From Gibbula magus (lineage: Eukaryota; Mollusca; Gastropoda; Trochida; Trochidae), in assembly GCA_936450465.1 (NCBI GenBank), contig OW388303.1:6449193-6513192 (forward strand): a stretch of DNA of 64,000 nt. Reading direction: 5' to 3'. A program made the position numbers and the translations under genes. The notes beneath the pieces were generated by a model. It searched no databases and was not told where the DNA came from. It saw only the letters and a list, made by a program, of their open reading frames with translations. Positions 46,736 through 58,469 of this stretch are shown here, piece by piece (positions within the stretch are counted from its first letter, which is position 1; each line of letters begins with the position of its first letter).

Positions 46736-47645
46736 TCTTTCTTATATAGACATTTATAATGTATCTTTATCTCCTAAATACCAACATCGATGTGTGAACT
46801 TAAGGTTTAACACTGAAAAGCATACAGTGAATCAGAACCTATGCAACCCTACAATCAGAAAAATACCACAAACATTTGGTTGAAGTAGTTTGATAAATCA
46901 GCATGGACATTCAGGTTAAGTTTGTTCGCGAATATGTACTTCCATCTCTAGAAGATGTGATTCCTTCATAATTTAGTTTGCCTTTGTCCCTTCCCTTCCC
47001 TTTGCTTTTGCAGTTTCTCTGGAATGAATTTTCCCATGACCTAAGCATTGGTAACAACGCGGTATAGTTAGAATAAACATATAGACGACAGCATCGCTAT
47101 CACATAGCTCTAACCTTGTATGAAAGCATTTGTCGAAATCCGAATGTTGTATTCCAAACTTTTTACAGGAACACGAAATATACGTTTTGTCGATATAAGC
47201 TCTAAATAACCTTCATGCAGTATTGTTGATTTTCCTTAACAGTTTATCGTCTTCAGAGTTAATAACCTGTCACCCAATTACTTTACCAAAAAAAACAGCA
47301 GTGTAGGAAGCATGCCTCTTTATTGATTTCGCTATACCTTATATGCTTTAATATATAATATGAGATTTATTGTTCGCCTCAAAACTAGGAAAACTAAGCA
47401 ACAAGTAATGAAAACGCCCATGTGTGAACGATTCAGCGAATAACCATTAAGTGAGCCAAGGAGTTTTTTGACAAAAACAGGGGAGTTGACATTTGAATAT
47501 ATATAAATTACGATATTTTATAAGACTTCTGTAAGAATCGTTTATTCAATTAGTGACACATGGTAAAATGACTTTATGGAGAGACCTGAAGGTATCCTCC
47601 TGATTTACTGTTATTGTCTTCTAGATTGGCCTCATCCATTCAGTC
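46736..47645. other. Gene-free AT-rich stretch
   Basis: Nothing recognisable. Confidence 0.5.
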
Positions 47646-47649
47646 TGCC

Positions 47650-47890
47650 AGTCCAGCTCGAAATTGACACGAACTGTCTGTTGAAGAGACGTCCAATCTA
47701 TAGAAGATTTTCATCTAAATTACCAAGCTGCCTTGACAACCAATCGTCTTAATGCTCTGATGAACATGGCTTTATCTGTGTTGACACATGTTATTGTTGC
47801 AAGCTGTTCGTCCAGTTTATATATTGATAAAGTATTCTGACATGGGGATAATTGGCATACGTTTATGATAGACAGAGAGACGAAACGTTT
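47650..47890 (+). repeat. Dispersed repeat family X, copy 2 (diverged)
   Basis: Shares aaattaccaagctgcc, cttgacaaccaatcgtctt, gctctgatgaacatggct and tgtgttgacacatg with the copies at 40.4 and 53.3 kb, then diverges. Confidence 0.5.
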
Positions 47891-49745
47891 TATTGGCTCA
47901 AGCAACAACAAATGACTCCGATATATCGTTATGCTTAATATAGCAAATATTTTCTACACAAATGAACAATTTCTACTACTTCTAGTATGATAAATACATA
48001 AATATAGACACTTTTTTAACAGTAACCTCCGTGTCCAAAATCAAAAGCTTTTATTAACACTACGCGTGTCACCATCCGTTTATATATAAACACATGTACT
48101 CTTGCTGTTTTGGTCAAATGCTTTCATTACAAATACCAATGTCGTGTTTAATATTTGCAAACCTCATAACAAATCCTATCCTGTATCATTTGTATTTCGT
48201 CATTGTACGAAGCATAACACTCTTATATGATATGTTACCTGATTTTCTTTTACAAATGCATATTTTTGTTTGTTTCCTTGTCTAGTGTTGTTAACACACT
48301 GTCCTTTATCATACTATGCTATTTTCGTTAATACATATACTTGCCAATAACTGAGATAATTGACACTTTTCTGCAAATGCTTTATTTATTATAGGTGGTT
48401 AACCTGTATCAATTGTCATTGTAGGTTATACTTATATCTTGCTGAGTATTGTTAGTATTTACACCCATGCACAAACCATATACCAGAACTGTTATTTTCT
48501 TATTTTCTGGTAACCTTTGAACCTTGAAAACAAATAGTGTTAAATGATGAGACGTGTGTGGTGTAGAAGCTGAGGTCAAGTCTTATTATAGTAAAGATGT
48601 GTGAACTTTCAAATAGTTTTCATAAAAACTACTGAGGATTAGTAAATTAACGGAAATAAAAAAAATTCTAATTGAATACTTGGTATCCAAGGCAACGTAA
48701 AGGTAACATCATTTCAAGTTTTGGAAAGGAAGCTGTCGTAGGAAGAATATGCCGGGGATATATATTTTAACAAATCAGTAAATTCTCATATACCTGTATT
48801 GATAAAAAGCATACACTTTACAAAAGGATTCAACTTCGTCTATGGATGATTGATGTATAAATGTATGTCTACATGATTACTCGTCCTAACCCGACATTGT
48901 GCTGACTCTGAGTAAACAATATCTTAACCAAGAGCGCCATCAGCGTTTATCATCAATGACAACGGCCCTAAGGCAATCAGTCAATATAATCACCAAACCC
49001 ATTGATATGTGTGTTTAGGAGGCGTGGTGCACGGTCATGGTGTTAAGCCACAGATTTAGCCATTTAGAAAGAGAATGTGTAGCCGAGATTGGTTTTTTCA
49101 GTTCCTGGGAAAAGTAAATGGTGTTTAAGGGAACTATAGTGTTAATGTAAATCTGCAATTAATCCCACTAGCATCACGTGTTTTCTAATTATGTTGGTTT
49201 ACAACCTCACTTCAAGAAGATATTAACAAATACACGCTGGAACCAAGTTTAGTTTGAGGATTAATGGCTGAATATATCATTAATAAAACAAACATTATTT
49301 ATGCTTCCGGTTACATGTTTTATAGAACTTTTTTACTGAATTGCAGGGTTTTTTGCTTCTCAATACATATTTTAGAGGAATGTGCGTTATATATTTGTTA
49401 TCATGTGCATTTATATTATACTTTTCAAATGTTGACAGAGGATCATGACATATGTTGTTTGATTTAACTGTTGTTGTTATTACAGCACAACATGTATGCT
49501 TTGCAAAGTAGTCACATCCAATGTTACGTAGTAGCCCAAGAAATGAAAGTTTATATTTATCGATATAACGAATAAGTAATATAACCATAATCCCAGGTTT
49601 GCAATGGTAGATATTGATGATGATCTATTGTCAAAACTGAAGTTCAAGATTTGATTTAATTTACTTTATTTCAATTTCAATTTTCCGACAAAGCTAAGTT
49701 AATATGTCTAGAACAAATGATGACAAATAAAGTTATCATATAATC
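47891..49745. other. Gene-free AT-rich stretch
   Basis: No gene or element recognised. Mirrored opposite-strand frames at 49264-49588 are not supported. Confidence 0.5.
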
Positions 49746-49747
49746 TT

Positions 49748-49851
49748 ATTAATTAAGTATTTCCGTATTGGCCCAGTTACGGGTCCGAGGTCCGTTCTTT
49801 ACAACGGACCGAGGACCTGTAACTCGGCCAATACGGAAATACTTAATTAAT
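49748..49851. mobile_element. Near-perfect 49-bp-arm foldback
   Basis: The left arm 49748-49796 and right arm 49803-49851 are reverse complements with about five mismatches, separated by a 6-base loop. The arms run from attaattaagtatttccgta on the outside to a GC-rich inner part (ggtccgagg / aacggaccgagg). The left arm contains gtattggcccagtt, which recurs three times at 50021-50078. Too long and clean to be chance. No ORF is inside. I infer the end or core of a non-autonomous mobile element. Confidence 0.7.
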
Positions 49852-50020
49852 GACAATTTTATTAATTAAATTCTTTTCATTCTATTTGCACAAGACTAGA
49901 CATCTCATTTATATTGAAATAATAATTATAAACAAGATTGGTGAACATATAGCACGGGTCAAAGTTGTGAAGCGACAGCTTCAGGTTTTTACCTAATGTG
50001 CAACTGCGCATGCTCAGACT

Positions 50021-50078
50021 CATATTGGCCCAGTTTGTCTCATATTGGCCCAGTTTCCTCGTATTGGCCCAGTTGTCG
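50021..50078 (+). repeat. Three direct copies of TATTGGCCCAGTT
   Basis: The motif starts at 50023, 50043 and 50062 (spacing 20 and 19) with variable 6-base spacers. It is identical to the motif in the left arm of the foldback 170 bases upstream, linking the two into one structure. Confidence 0.75.
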
Positions 50079-50084
50079 AATCAT

Positions 50085-51590
50085 ATGGTCTAGGCGGTAA
50101 ATGCCGTATACGTGCCATAACATCGATAGTTAATTAATAATTAATGGTACTAAATCTTAATATCCGTATCTGTGACAAAGTTCACAACAACGTAAAACAT
50201 GTCACTTTCATACTTGAATTCACGGACTACAAGCCTAGCGGTTATGAAGAGATTTCAGACAAAATTATCTGAGCACAAAATATTAAGTTTTTACCATAGC
50301 ATGTGGGCTTAGTTTAAGTGGGCTCAAATTCAACTTGAACAAAGAATCAAGACAGATGACAATGAGGTCTGCATAAACAGAATAAAATGTTAAATTAACG
50401 ATTATAAAAATGCTGACAATATATTAAATATACTTTGATAGGATGTTCCCCTCCCGTGCTAGGTTCACTTACTATTTCTAAATAACCGAAAAGTAAATAA
50501 AACTGTTAATTCAATAATATTAGAAAGTAAGAAGATAGATGATGCGATAGATTTGCCACGATGTACATCAAAGTATTCAGTGTAATTAGATTGTCCATAT
50601 TCAAGGGATGTGATCTCGTAGAACACATTAAGCCGATTTGAGGATTCCATTCATCTGGACTGAACATGAAACAAGATTGATTAGATTCGAGACTATGTCT
50701 GGTTAATGTATTGAACTAATAATCTTATTCAAAGTGTTCCAGAAATTTTGAGCTGCAAGGGGAATATATACAATATACAATGATGTTTTTTTTATTATTT
50801 CAATTTATTTTTATTATAATAATTTGAAATGTTCTGCTGGAAGACTTAAAGTATATAATAGTGATCTACTGAAAATGTTAAGACCAACTCAAATATTCAG
50901 TTATAAAACTTTAGCTGGATATTGGCGCTATACAAATGTTTATATGTATGTATGTATGTATATGAACTATAATATACAATTTTCAAAATTGGTGTCTCTG
51001 TAACAGGTTTTTATCATATTACACAAGCACTCATATTTACATGAATCATTTTATGTTGAAACCTGTTAAAAGTTTTAACTGTTCTTATCTCTATATACTA
51101 AGAGTTTTGCATTTTACAGGTGACCACTTAAAACTTTGAAACTTTTATATCAAAACACATTAGAAATCCCCCAAGGTCTCCTCTCAGAGACAGAGATAAA
51201 TGACAGTCATCGGGGAATATTCGGGCTATGTACCAGTTTTTATGGAGCCTTCTTGAACAAATGGAATTCAGTTTTTATCAAAAACTTGACTAGACATAGT
51301 ACGTCAACATACTGATATATACTGACACGATATAATCAAGGTTACAATATAAATATACAGTACACGGAAAACTAATTCGTTTTCATAAAATTATTTGTCA
51401 ATATCTAAATCTTTGCGGTATATTTATATATCTAATGGAATTCCAAAATCATTAGCGTTAATGTCCTTATGTATAATTCATTCATAATCTAGTTGATGGT
51501 ACATCGATGTCTTATTTGAACAGAATTTTCCCTAGAGATATATTGACAATATTCCAATAAAACTACTTCCTCAGGCCTCAACATATCAAC
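50085..51590. other. Gene-free AT-rich stretch
   Basis: No gene. The end of a degenerate SINE or LINE may lie at about 50910-50970 (attggcgctatacaaatg followed by (TATG)n); this is a common terminus of invertebrate retroposons but no body is recognisable. Confidence 0.4.
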
Positions 51591-51870
51591 CACTTTGGGA
51601 GCATTTGCTCCCTGTAATTTTGAGTCAGATCAGGAGCACACATGCTCCTTGGCCACATTTGGAGTCCACTAAGAAATTGTGTTTCTTCACCGAAATACAC
51701 CATTATCCATCACAATTGGGTATTGAATATTAGCTTGTTTAGAATTTTTCTGATTATATTCATTAATTTATAGATAATTTTAGCAATTTTCTCTTTTATG
51801 TGCTCCTTGCAATTTTCTTTTGTTCCTTAGAATATAATGTTAGGAGCGTGTCCGCTACTTGAAAAAATTT
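51590..51870. repeat. Cluster of GGAGCA/TGCTCC palindromes
   Basis: Two small hairpins, GGGAGCA-tt-TGCTCCC (51597-51612) and AGGAGCA-caca-TGCTCCT (51632-51649), followed by further gctcc and ggagc pieces to about 51850 (tttggagtcc, gtgctccttgc, taggagcgtg). The design looks like the edge of a repeated element, but no second copy is in this window. Confidence 0.4.
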
Positions 51871-53335
51871 TTTTACTTTGAGACCTGTTCCTCCATATAA
51901 GCTTCTTCCATGTTTCCTTTCCATATTTATTAATGTACACTGTATTTGAAGTATATGCAAAGGGGAGGTGTTCCCTTTTTGCCCATTAAAACAGATATAT
52001 ATGCAGTTTTTGTTCGACAGGAATAACTTTTTTCTTCTTTAAAAACACTTTTAGAAGTTGGAATAAACTTTCAAATTGTCACTGAAAATATACGAAGTTA
52101 TATAACAATAAAAAAAAATTGCTTCTCTTTCTATTCGAACTCGGTGAGAGTACACGTATTCCAATAAAATATTTATTTGTAAACTGATTTGCAAGAAACT
52201 GCACACCACAATACAACTGTTTAAAAGAACGCCGACGCCTAAATACTGTTTCCCTAAACACATTTAACGCATTTGATAACGAAAATAGAAAGTTTCACAT
52301 TTAAACTTCCAACAGTTGTAAGAAACGTGACATTTCATTTAAAGCAATTCTGGTAATGACACGATGGAAAACCACAAGGGACAAATACATGCCTCGGACA
52401 ACACAAAAAGCATCCGGATTAATAATATGGTATCAAACTCACGTCTGAGTGGAACAAAATATATCCATTGAGACTAATTACATTGGCAGTTTTATGTTGT
52501 AATCTTAGGAAACTGCCATGACTTCCGAAGCGTGTAGCTCTATGTCGATCTGAATGTTTTATATCTAAACGTTTCCATAGCAACGTTTTAACATATTTCT
52601 TGAAAAGCACTGCTATACAAGTCCACTGTGTTGTGAAACTATTCTTTGTTGTGTCGTTCCTTTTTGCACAACAACGTAAACATTTTCAATCTATGTATAT
52701 TAAGTCTGTAATTCTAAGTGTAAACTTAGCTCTTGAGCTATCGGTTTAGTTTATTTTGATTATCTTTACTTTCACAAGCTAAGGGGTACAATGAAGATCA
52801 AATACCAATATATGTGTTGAATTCAATATCAGTATCTCAAAACAATCTAACCGATGTAGTCACTTCAATGATGCAAAATATAGTTGTGATGTATCAAAAC
52901 AGCTCTTTAAAATAGTGAGTAATGTATTGCCAGTGTTGACGAAAACTGTATATAGACAAGAATCAAGTTTGATCAATAGAAAGAAAAAAAAAGAGAAAAA
53001 AAACATTTGACCTACTAAAACGGCAGACAGGCAAATTATGCTCTCAACTTCTATCTTAACATTACTTTATGGTCCAAAAAAGATCTTGTTACATCATTTT
53101 GTCATCACAACAACCAATCAAAGGCCGAAACATCTAGTTACTGTTGCGCAAAAAAGACATTTTGTCAGCAATTGTCATATCATATTGCAAGAAAGACAAG
53201 AGACAAGCTAGGCAACAATACCTATCTAAACCAACAGTGATTATAACGGAAGGTCCAATATGACTACACCTTGCCTATAGTTTAGGCATCTACCAACGGC
53301 ACCAAAGTCGAATAGCTAAACCTGTAGTCCTAATA
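51871..53335. other. Gene-free AT-rich stretch
   Basis: No gene recognised. Contains an A-rich run at 52981-53006. Confidence 0.5.
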
Positions 53336-53339
53336 TTAG

Positions 53340-53600
53340 CTTGAAATGAAATTCTGTCTGCAAGTGATAGTCATCTGCTCCTTTACGCTTGACAACTAAT
53401 CGTCTTGGCTCTCTGATAGAACACGACTCTATCCGTGTTGACACACTAAGCAGCTTGTTCAAATGTCCATTAATACAATGTTATGACATGCTGATAATAG
53501 ATGATGAACTCGAAATCTTGATTGAACGCTCTTCATGGGCCGAAGCTTGTGAAATGAAGATAGAAAACGGAAGAGAATAATTTGAGACGATGTTCCTTGT
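53340..53600 (+). repeat. Dispersed repeat family X, copy 3
   Basis: Very close to 40530-40765: identical over long blocks such as cttgacaactaatcgtcttg and caatgttatgacatgctgat. It differs by a short deletion after gttgacaca and by scattered substitutions. The high identity against the weak match of the 47.7-kb copy suggests a recent duplication of one branch. Confidence 0.7.
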
Positions 53601-53639
53601 TCCTGTTCCTTGTTCTTGTCCATGATTGTTCAACGACAA

Positions 53640-53805
53640 TAGTTCAACAACTAGTATGAGCTTGACATGACTGTCTGTCTACTAGTAATAGTCATTTAAA
53701 ATACCAATCTGTTCTTTCCTTGTCAACTAGTTGTCTTGGCTCTCTTATAGAACCTGTGTTGACACCTACTGTCTACCTTAGACGCGTGTTCACTCTCCCA
53801 GAAAT
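53640..53805 (+). repeat. Dispersed repeat family X, copy 4 (partial)
   Basis: Adjacent to copy 3 in the same orientation, with ctgtctgtctactagtaata, cttgtcaactagttgtcttg, gctctcttatagaac and tgtgttgacac. Copies 3 and 4 together form a diverged tandem pair with about 330-base period. Confidence 0.5.
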
Positions 53806-53944
53806 ATATAAATAGGGATTGCATAGGAAAATGTCTGTTCGATCAGGTTAATGCATTAAGATCTAGGATATTGTTATTATGGCAGCAAACGGAAACAACT
53901 TTCGTCATTTCTTTCAAACAACCACCCTTACATTCAACGTATGT

Positions 53945-54135
53945 CTTCAATCATTTTATTTCATCATTCTCTCAAATCCCTCTCTCCAACTCCTCTATTT
54001 CAAAATTCTCTCCAAACCCTCTATTTCACCATTCTTTCCAACCCCTCTCTTTCAGGCTTCTACAGCCACCTCTACAATCCCTCTCTCCAACCCCTCTCTC
54101 CAATCCCTCTCGTCTACCATTCGTCCCTTCACCCA
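53945..54135. repeat. Pyrimidine-rich degenerate minisatellite
   Basis: Repeated ccctctctccaac-like blocks of about 15-25 bases on the plus strand, almost purely C/T with interspersed A. All three frames stay open across it, which explains the overlapping 65-116 codon frames. Confidence 0.7.
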
Positions 54136-54445
54136 TAACCCTGTTCTCCATTACAAGGAGCTGACAGAAGAAGCGGCAGAGAGGCTTGAGGGCGCCTCTG
54201 TACGCCTACTGGTATTATTTATGGACTAAAACATGTTTTGTCTGACATTTTTTTAACGATTTTTTACTTGCAGACGTGCATGAAGTGGTTTCCGTGTTGC
54301 TGTAATTGATTTCTATCGGATCTTGATTGATTGTCGACAGTTACCGACATGTTGAGTGTTTACAGATAGGTCAGCTAGAAGAAAGAAAGATTGATGTGGA
54401 CAGTGGGTGCTGTCCTGGTCCACAATTCAGATTAATTAACATGCG

Positions 54446-56700
54446 CCTTGTCATAGCAGTACATTGAGTTCAACGTTACATGATACTAGAACTTCAGGGT
54501 ACTTGTCATAGCAGTACATTGAGTTCAACGTTACATGATACTAGAACTTCAGGGTACTTGTCATAGCTGTACATTGAGTTCAACGTTACATGATATTAGA
54601 ACTTCAGGGTACTTGTCATAGCAGTACATTGAGTTCAACGTTACATGATATAAGAACTTCAGGGTACTTGTCATAGCAGTACATTGAGTTCAACGTTACA
54701 TGATATTAGAACTTCAGGGTACTTGTCATAGCTGTACATTGAGTTCAACGTTACATGATATTAGAACTTCAGGGTACTTGTCATAGCAGTACATTGAGTT
54801 CAACGTTACATGATATTAGAACTTCAGGGTACTTGTCATAGCAGTACATTGAGTTCAACGTTACATGATATTAGAACTTCAGGGTACTTGTCATAGCAGT
54901 ACATTGAGTTCAACGTTACATGATATTAGAACTTCAGGGTACTTGTCATAGCAGTACATTGAGTTCAACGTTACATGATATTAGAACTTCAGGGTACTTG
55001 TCATAGCAGTACATTGAGTTCAACCTTACATGATATTAGAACTTCAGGGTACTTGTCATAGCAGTACATTGAGTTCAACGTTACATGATATAAGAACTTC
55101 AGGGTACTTGTCATAGCAGTACATTGAGTTCAACGTTACATGATATTAGAACTTCAGGGTACTTGTCATAGCAGTACATTGAGTTCAACGTTACATGATA
55201 TTAGAACTTCAGGGTACTTGTCATAGCAGTACATTGAGTTCAACGTTACATGATACTAGAACTTCAGGGTACTTGTCATAGCAGTACATTGAGTTCAATG
55301 TTACATGATATTAGAACTTCAGGGTACTTGTCATAGCAGTACATTGAGTTCAATGTTACATGATACTAGAACTTCAGGGTACTTGTCATAGCAGTACATT
55401 GAGTTCAACGTTACATGATATTAGAACTTCAGGGTACTTGTCATAGCTGTACATTGAGTTCAACGTTACATGATATTAGAACTTCAGGGTACTTGTCATA
55501 GCAGTACATTGAGTTCAACGTTACATGATACTAGAACTTCAGGGTACTTGTCATAGCAGTACATTGAGTTCAATGTTACATGATATTAGAACTTCAGGGT
55601 ACTTGTCATAGCAGTACATTGAGTTCAACGTTACATGATACTAGAACTTCAGGGTACTTGTCATAGCAGTACATTGAGTTCAATGTTACATGATATTAGA
55701 ACTTCAGGGTACTTGTCATAGCAGTACATTGAGTTCAATGTTACATGATACTAGAACTTCAGGGTACTTGTCATAGCAGTACATTGAGTTCAATGTTACA
55801 TGATACTAGAACTTCAGGGTACTTGTCATAGCAGTACATTGAGTTCAACGTTACATGTTATTAGAACTTCAGGGTACTTGTCATAGCTGTACATTGAGTT
55901 CAACGTTACATGATATTAGAACTTCAGGGTACTTGTCATAGCAGTACATTGAGTTCAACGTTACATGATATTAGAACTTCAGGGTACTTGTCATAGCAGT
56001 ACATTGAGTTCAAAGTTACATGATATTAGAACTTCAGGGTACTTGTCATAGCAGTACATTGAGTTCAATGTTACATGATATTAGAACTTCAGGGTACTTG
56101 TCATAGCAGTACATTGAGTTCAACGTTACATGATACTAGAACTTCAGGGTACTTGTCATAGCAGTACATTGAGTTCAATGTTACATGATATAAGAACTTC
56201 AGGGTACTTGTCATAGCTGTACATTGAGTTCAACGTTACATGATACTAGAACTTCAGGGTACTTGTCATAGCAGTACATTGAGTTCAACGTTACATGATA
56301 TTAGAACTTCAGGGTACTTGTCATAGCAGTACAATGAGTTCAACGTTACATGATATTAGAACTTCAGGGTACTTGTCATAGCAGTACATTGAGTTCAACG
56401 TTACATGATATAAGAACTTCAGGGTACTTGTCATAGCAGTACATTGAGTTCAACGTTACATGATATAAGAACTTCAGGGTACTTGTCATAGCAGTACATT
56501 GAGTTCAACGTTACATGATATTAGAACTTCAGGGTACTTGTCATAGCAGTACATTGAGTTCAACGTTACATGATATAAGAACTTCAGGGTACTTGTCATA
56601 GCAGTACATTGAGTTCAACGTTACATGATATTAGAACTTCAGGGTACTTGTCATAGCAGTACAATGAGTTCAACGTTACATGATATTAGAACTTCAGGGT
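54446..56700. repeat. 55-bp satellite, 41 tandem copies
   Basis: Exactly 41 units of 55 bases (2255 bp) built on acttgtcatagcagtacatt, then gagttcaacgttacatgata, then ttagaacttcagggt. Units differ at a handful of sites: gcag/gctg, caacg/caatg, and gatatta/gatacta/gatataa. These variants are not random: caatg units cluster in the centre (about 55295-55800 and 56060-56190), often alternating with caacg units, which is the signature of recent unequal exchange or gene conversion. The period is not a multiple of 3 and no frame stays open. The left edge has one variant base (ccttg); the right edge stops at a unit boundary. Confidence 0.97.
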
Positions 56701-56703
56701 ACT

Positions 56704-57057
56704 GCAGATACTTCCTTTGACTGTTTAAATATCACTGGCTTTATTTTGGTTTATCTCTATCTTGCTGAAGTGAATCCTTCAGAACCGTTTCGGTATTTCT
56801 ATAGTAAAATATATGAAGCAAACCAAAGGACGTTTCATCCTCTGAAATCATTTTGGACCATAAATGTGTCGTCACAGGCAACGTCGCTGATGACTTGCTA
56901 TCGGTTTAGATATGATCAATGCACTACTAAGAGAACGGTTTACATATTGACCTTCCTTCCCCATATCTTAGCGTACACGTATCTGCAAATAGTTAATATT
57001 GGTTTAAGAAGTTGTCAAGCCACCGGAATGTCCGCATGTATAGAGGATACTAAACGA
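56704..57057. other. Unique sequence right of the satellite
   Basis: A 129-codon open frame starts in the last satellite unit and ends at 57069. Its protein has no recognisable domain and its start lies in repeat DNA, so I do not call a gene. Confidence 0.4.
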
Positions 57058-57173
57058 CCTTCTATTTAATACCATTTTTATTAAACGAGTTAATGAGTTT
57101 GTATAAAACGAGCGAAAGCGAGTTTGATACCAAATCATTCACGATTTTAATAACAATGGTATTCAATAGAAGG
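57058..57173. mobile_element. Foldback element with ~28-bp arms
   Basis: The left arm ccttctatttaataccattt (continuing ttattaaa) matches the reverse complement of the right end, ttttaataacaatggtattc then aatagaagg, with about two mismatches. The centre holds a second, smaller inverted motif (aaaacgagcgaaagcgagttt). At 116 bp with no coding capacity it resembles the foldbacks at 39.5 and 49.75 kb in design but not in sequence. Confidence 0.65.
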
Positions 57174-57280
57174 GAGTTCAGTATTCTGTTTATTACTCGC
57201 AAACATATAATCCAGCGAATTAGCCGACATTGCTCTGAAACTATGGTTCCCGCAAGTCCGATACCATTGAGACGACGTTA

Positions 57281-57325
57281 CTCCAATTGTGACGTCATAA
57301 CCACAAACTATTGTGACGTCATACA
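57281..57325 (+). promoter_or_regulatory. Two perfect CRE sites in direct repeat
   Basis: TGACGTCA at 57290-57297 and 57314-57321, each within attgtgacgtcata, followed by a CpG-rich acgcggcggt. Full CRE palindromes 24 bases apart are the arrangement of cAMP-responsive (CREB/ATF) enhancers. No adjacent exon was recognised, so function is open; the duplication could also be part of a repeat. Confidence 0.45.
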
Positions 57326-57349
57326 CGCGGCGGTATTACACTAGTTTAA

Positions 57350-57769
57350 TATTGCCGTATAAATATTACACTGCAGTAATAAACCACTTTACACAATGTA
57401 GCTATCTGGTCACAATTCTGTCTTATTTCTCCCCTTAGACATCCATTAGAGTGATGCACATTACGTACACATCAACTTATAATTTGATTTTTAACTTCCC
57501 TTACTCCTGCTTAAAAAGCAAAACAATTTGAGAAGTTAATCAATCATTCATGGTTTTACATACCACTCTAAAAGCAGCTTGTCTTATCTTCCTGCAGCTG
57601 AAACCACCCTTGGATTTTGCCTCATTTGAAACCAGTTTACTTTTTAACACTGTAAGCGAAATGATTCATTGTGAAGGGTCTACAATTGAAGTCCGGGCCA
57701 CCAAGGGGAAGTTGTCAGCTTCTCCATTAGCTTCTATGATCTAAATACACTAATATTGATGCACGTTGT
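57350..57769. other. Gene-free stretch
   Basis: Nothing recognisable apart from a 64-codon chance frame. Confidence 0.4.
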
Positions 57770-58136
57770 TATTTAATGCTGAGATACTTCTGATGTGTCA
57801 TTACTATTGATTACCGTGTCATGAGATGAGAGTACCGGTGCTGCTTCTCTTAATGGAATCGAGGGATTGGACACCGGAGGTCTCTTCAATGCGGAAACTA
57901 ATTTATCCTCCTGTCAAATAAAACTCTCCGAGACCATTGCTTCTGTATACTTCCGGGTTTCGCTTAGGCAAGTACACAGTGAAGAAGCCTTGTATCGAAC
58001 CTCTTGCTGTCATGTTGAGCATTTATGTCAGAAGATCATAGTCTATGTTCTCATCTGTCATATTCCTTCATCAGTAGATTGTCATGTTTGTAGGAACAAT
58101 TGTTTTGATGTTCAGGAGGTTGAATGAGATCCATGT
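57770..58136. repeat. Dispersed repeat family Y, copy 2 (split by a MITE)
   Basis: Collinear with 46250-46730. It ends in gaatgagatccatgt exactly where the hairpin-armed element at 58137 begins, so the element inserted into this repeat. Confidence 0.6.
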
Positions 58137-58353
58137 CCAGGGCCGTGTTCAAGAGAGGTTTCAAAGTAATCGCTCAATAAGCGATTAATTTGAAACCTCT
58201 CTTGAACGTGATTGCTCAATGTAGCGCTACGTAGCAAAGCGTGCGAACTTTGAGGTTTTGCACCGTGTAGTTCAGGAGAAAATGAGCTCTACTTGAGCGC
58301 TACATTGAGCAATCAATGAGCGATTATAAGCGCTCGCTGTTATGGAACGGAGC
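58137..58353 (+). mobile_element. Hairpin-armed MITE-like repeat, copy B
   Basis: Same design as copy A at 7330-7560 with about 90% identity by eye: hairpin arms ttcaagagaggtttcaaagt and its complement, then agcgct-rich right half. It is slightly shorter, lacking one gagcgctact block. It sits inside repeat family Y. CCATGT occurs directly on both sides (58131-58136 and 58354-58359) and could be a 6-bp target duplication. However, copy A also has ccat at the same right-end position, so part of this may belong to the element. Confidence 0.7.
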
Positions 58354-58469
58354 CCATGTGTATATCCGGACGACCATGTGAACATACTAACAGTTAGCCA
58401 CCTATCAGCGGTGGATTCAGTCTCTTGTTGGGGTTGGACTGAAGGACCTTTGTCTATGAACACATCTGC

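Noticed and set aside
53871..54229. Overlapping Ser/Pro/Leu-rich frames of 65-116 codons
   Set aside because: Produced by a pyrimidine-rich minisatellite that lacks stop codons in all plus-strand frames.
54446..56700. CRISPR-like array
   Set aside because: There are no spacers: the entire 55-base unit repeats, and the DNA is eukaryotic.
56680..57069. 129-codon open frame starting in the last satellite unit
   Set aside because: Start codon lies in repeat DNA and the protein shows no domain or family likeness.
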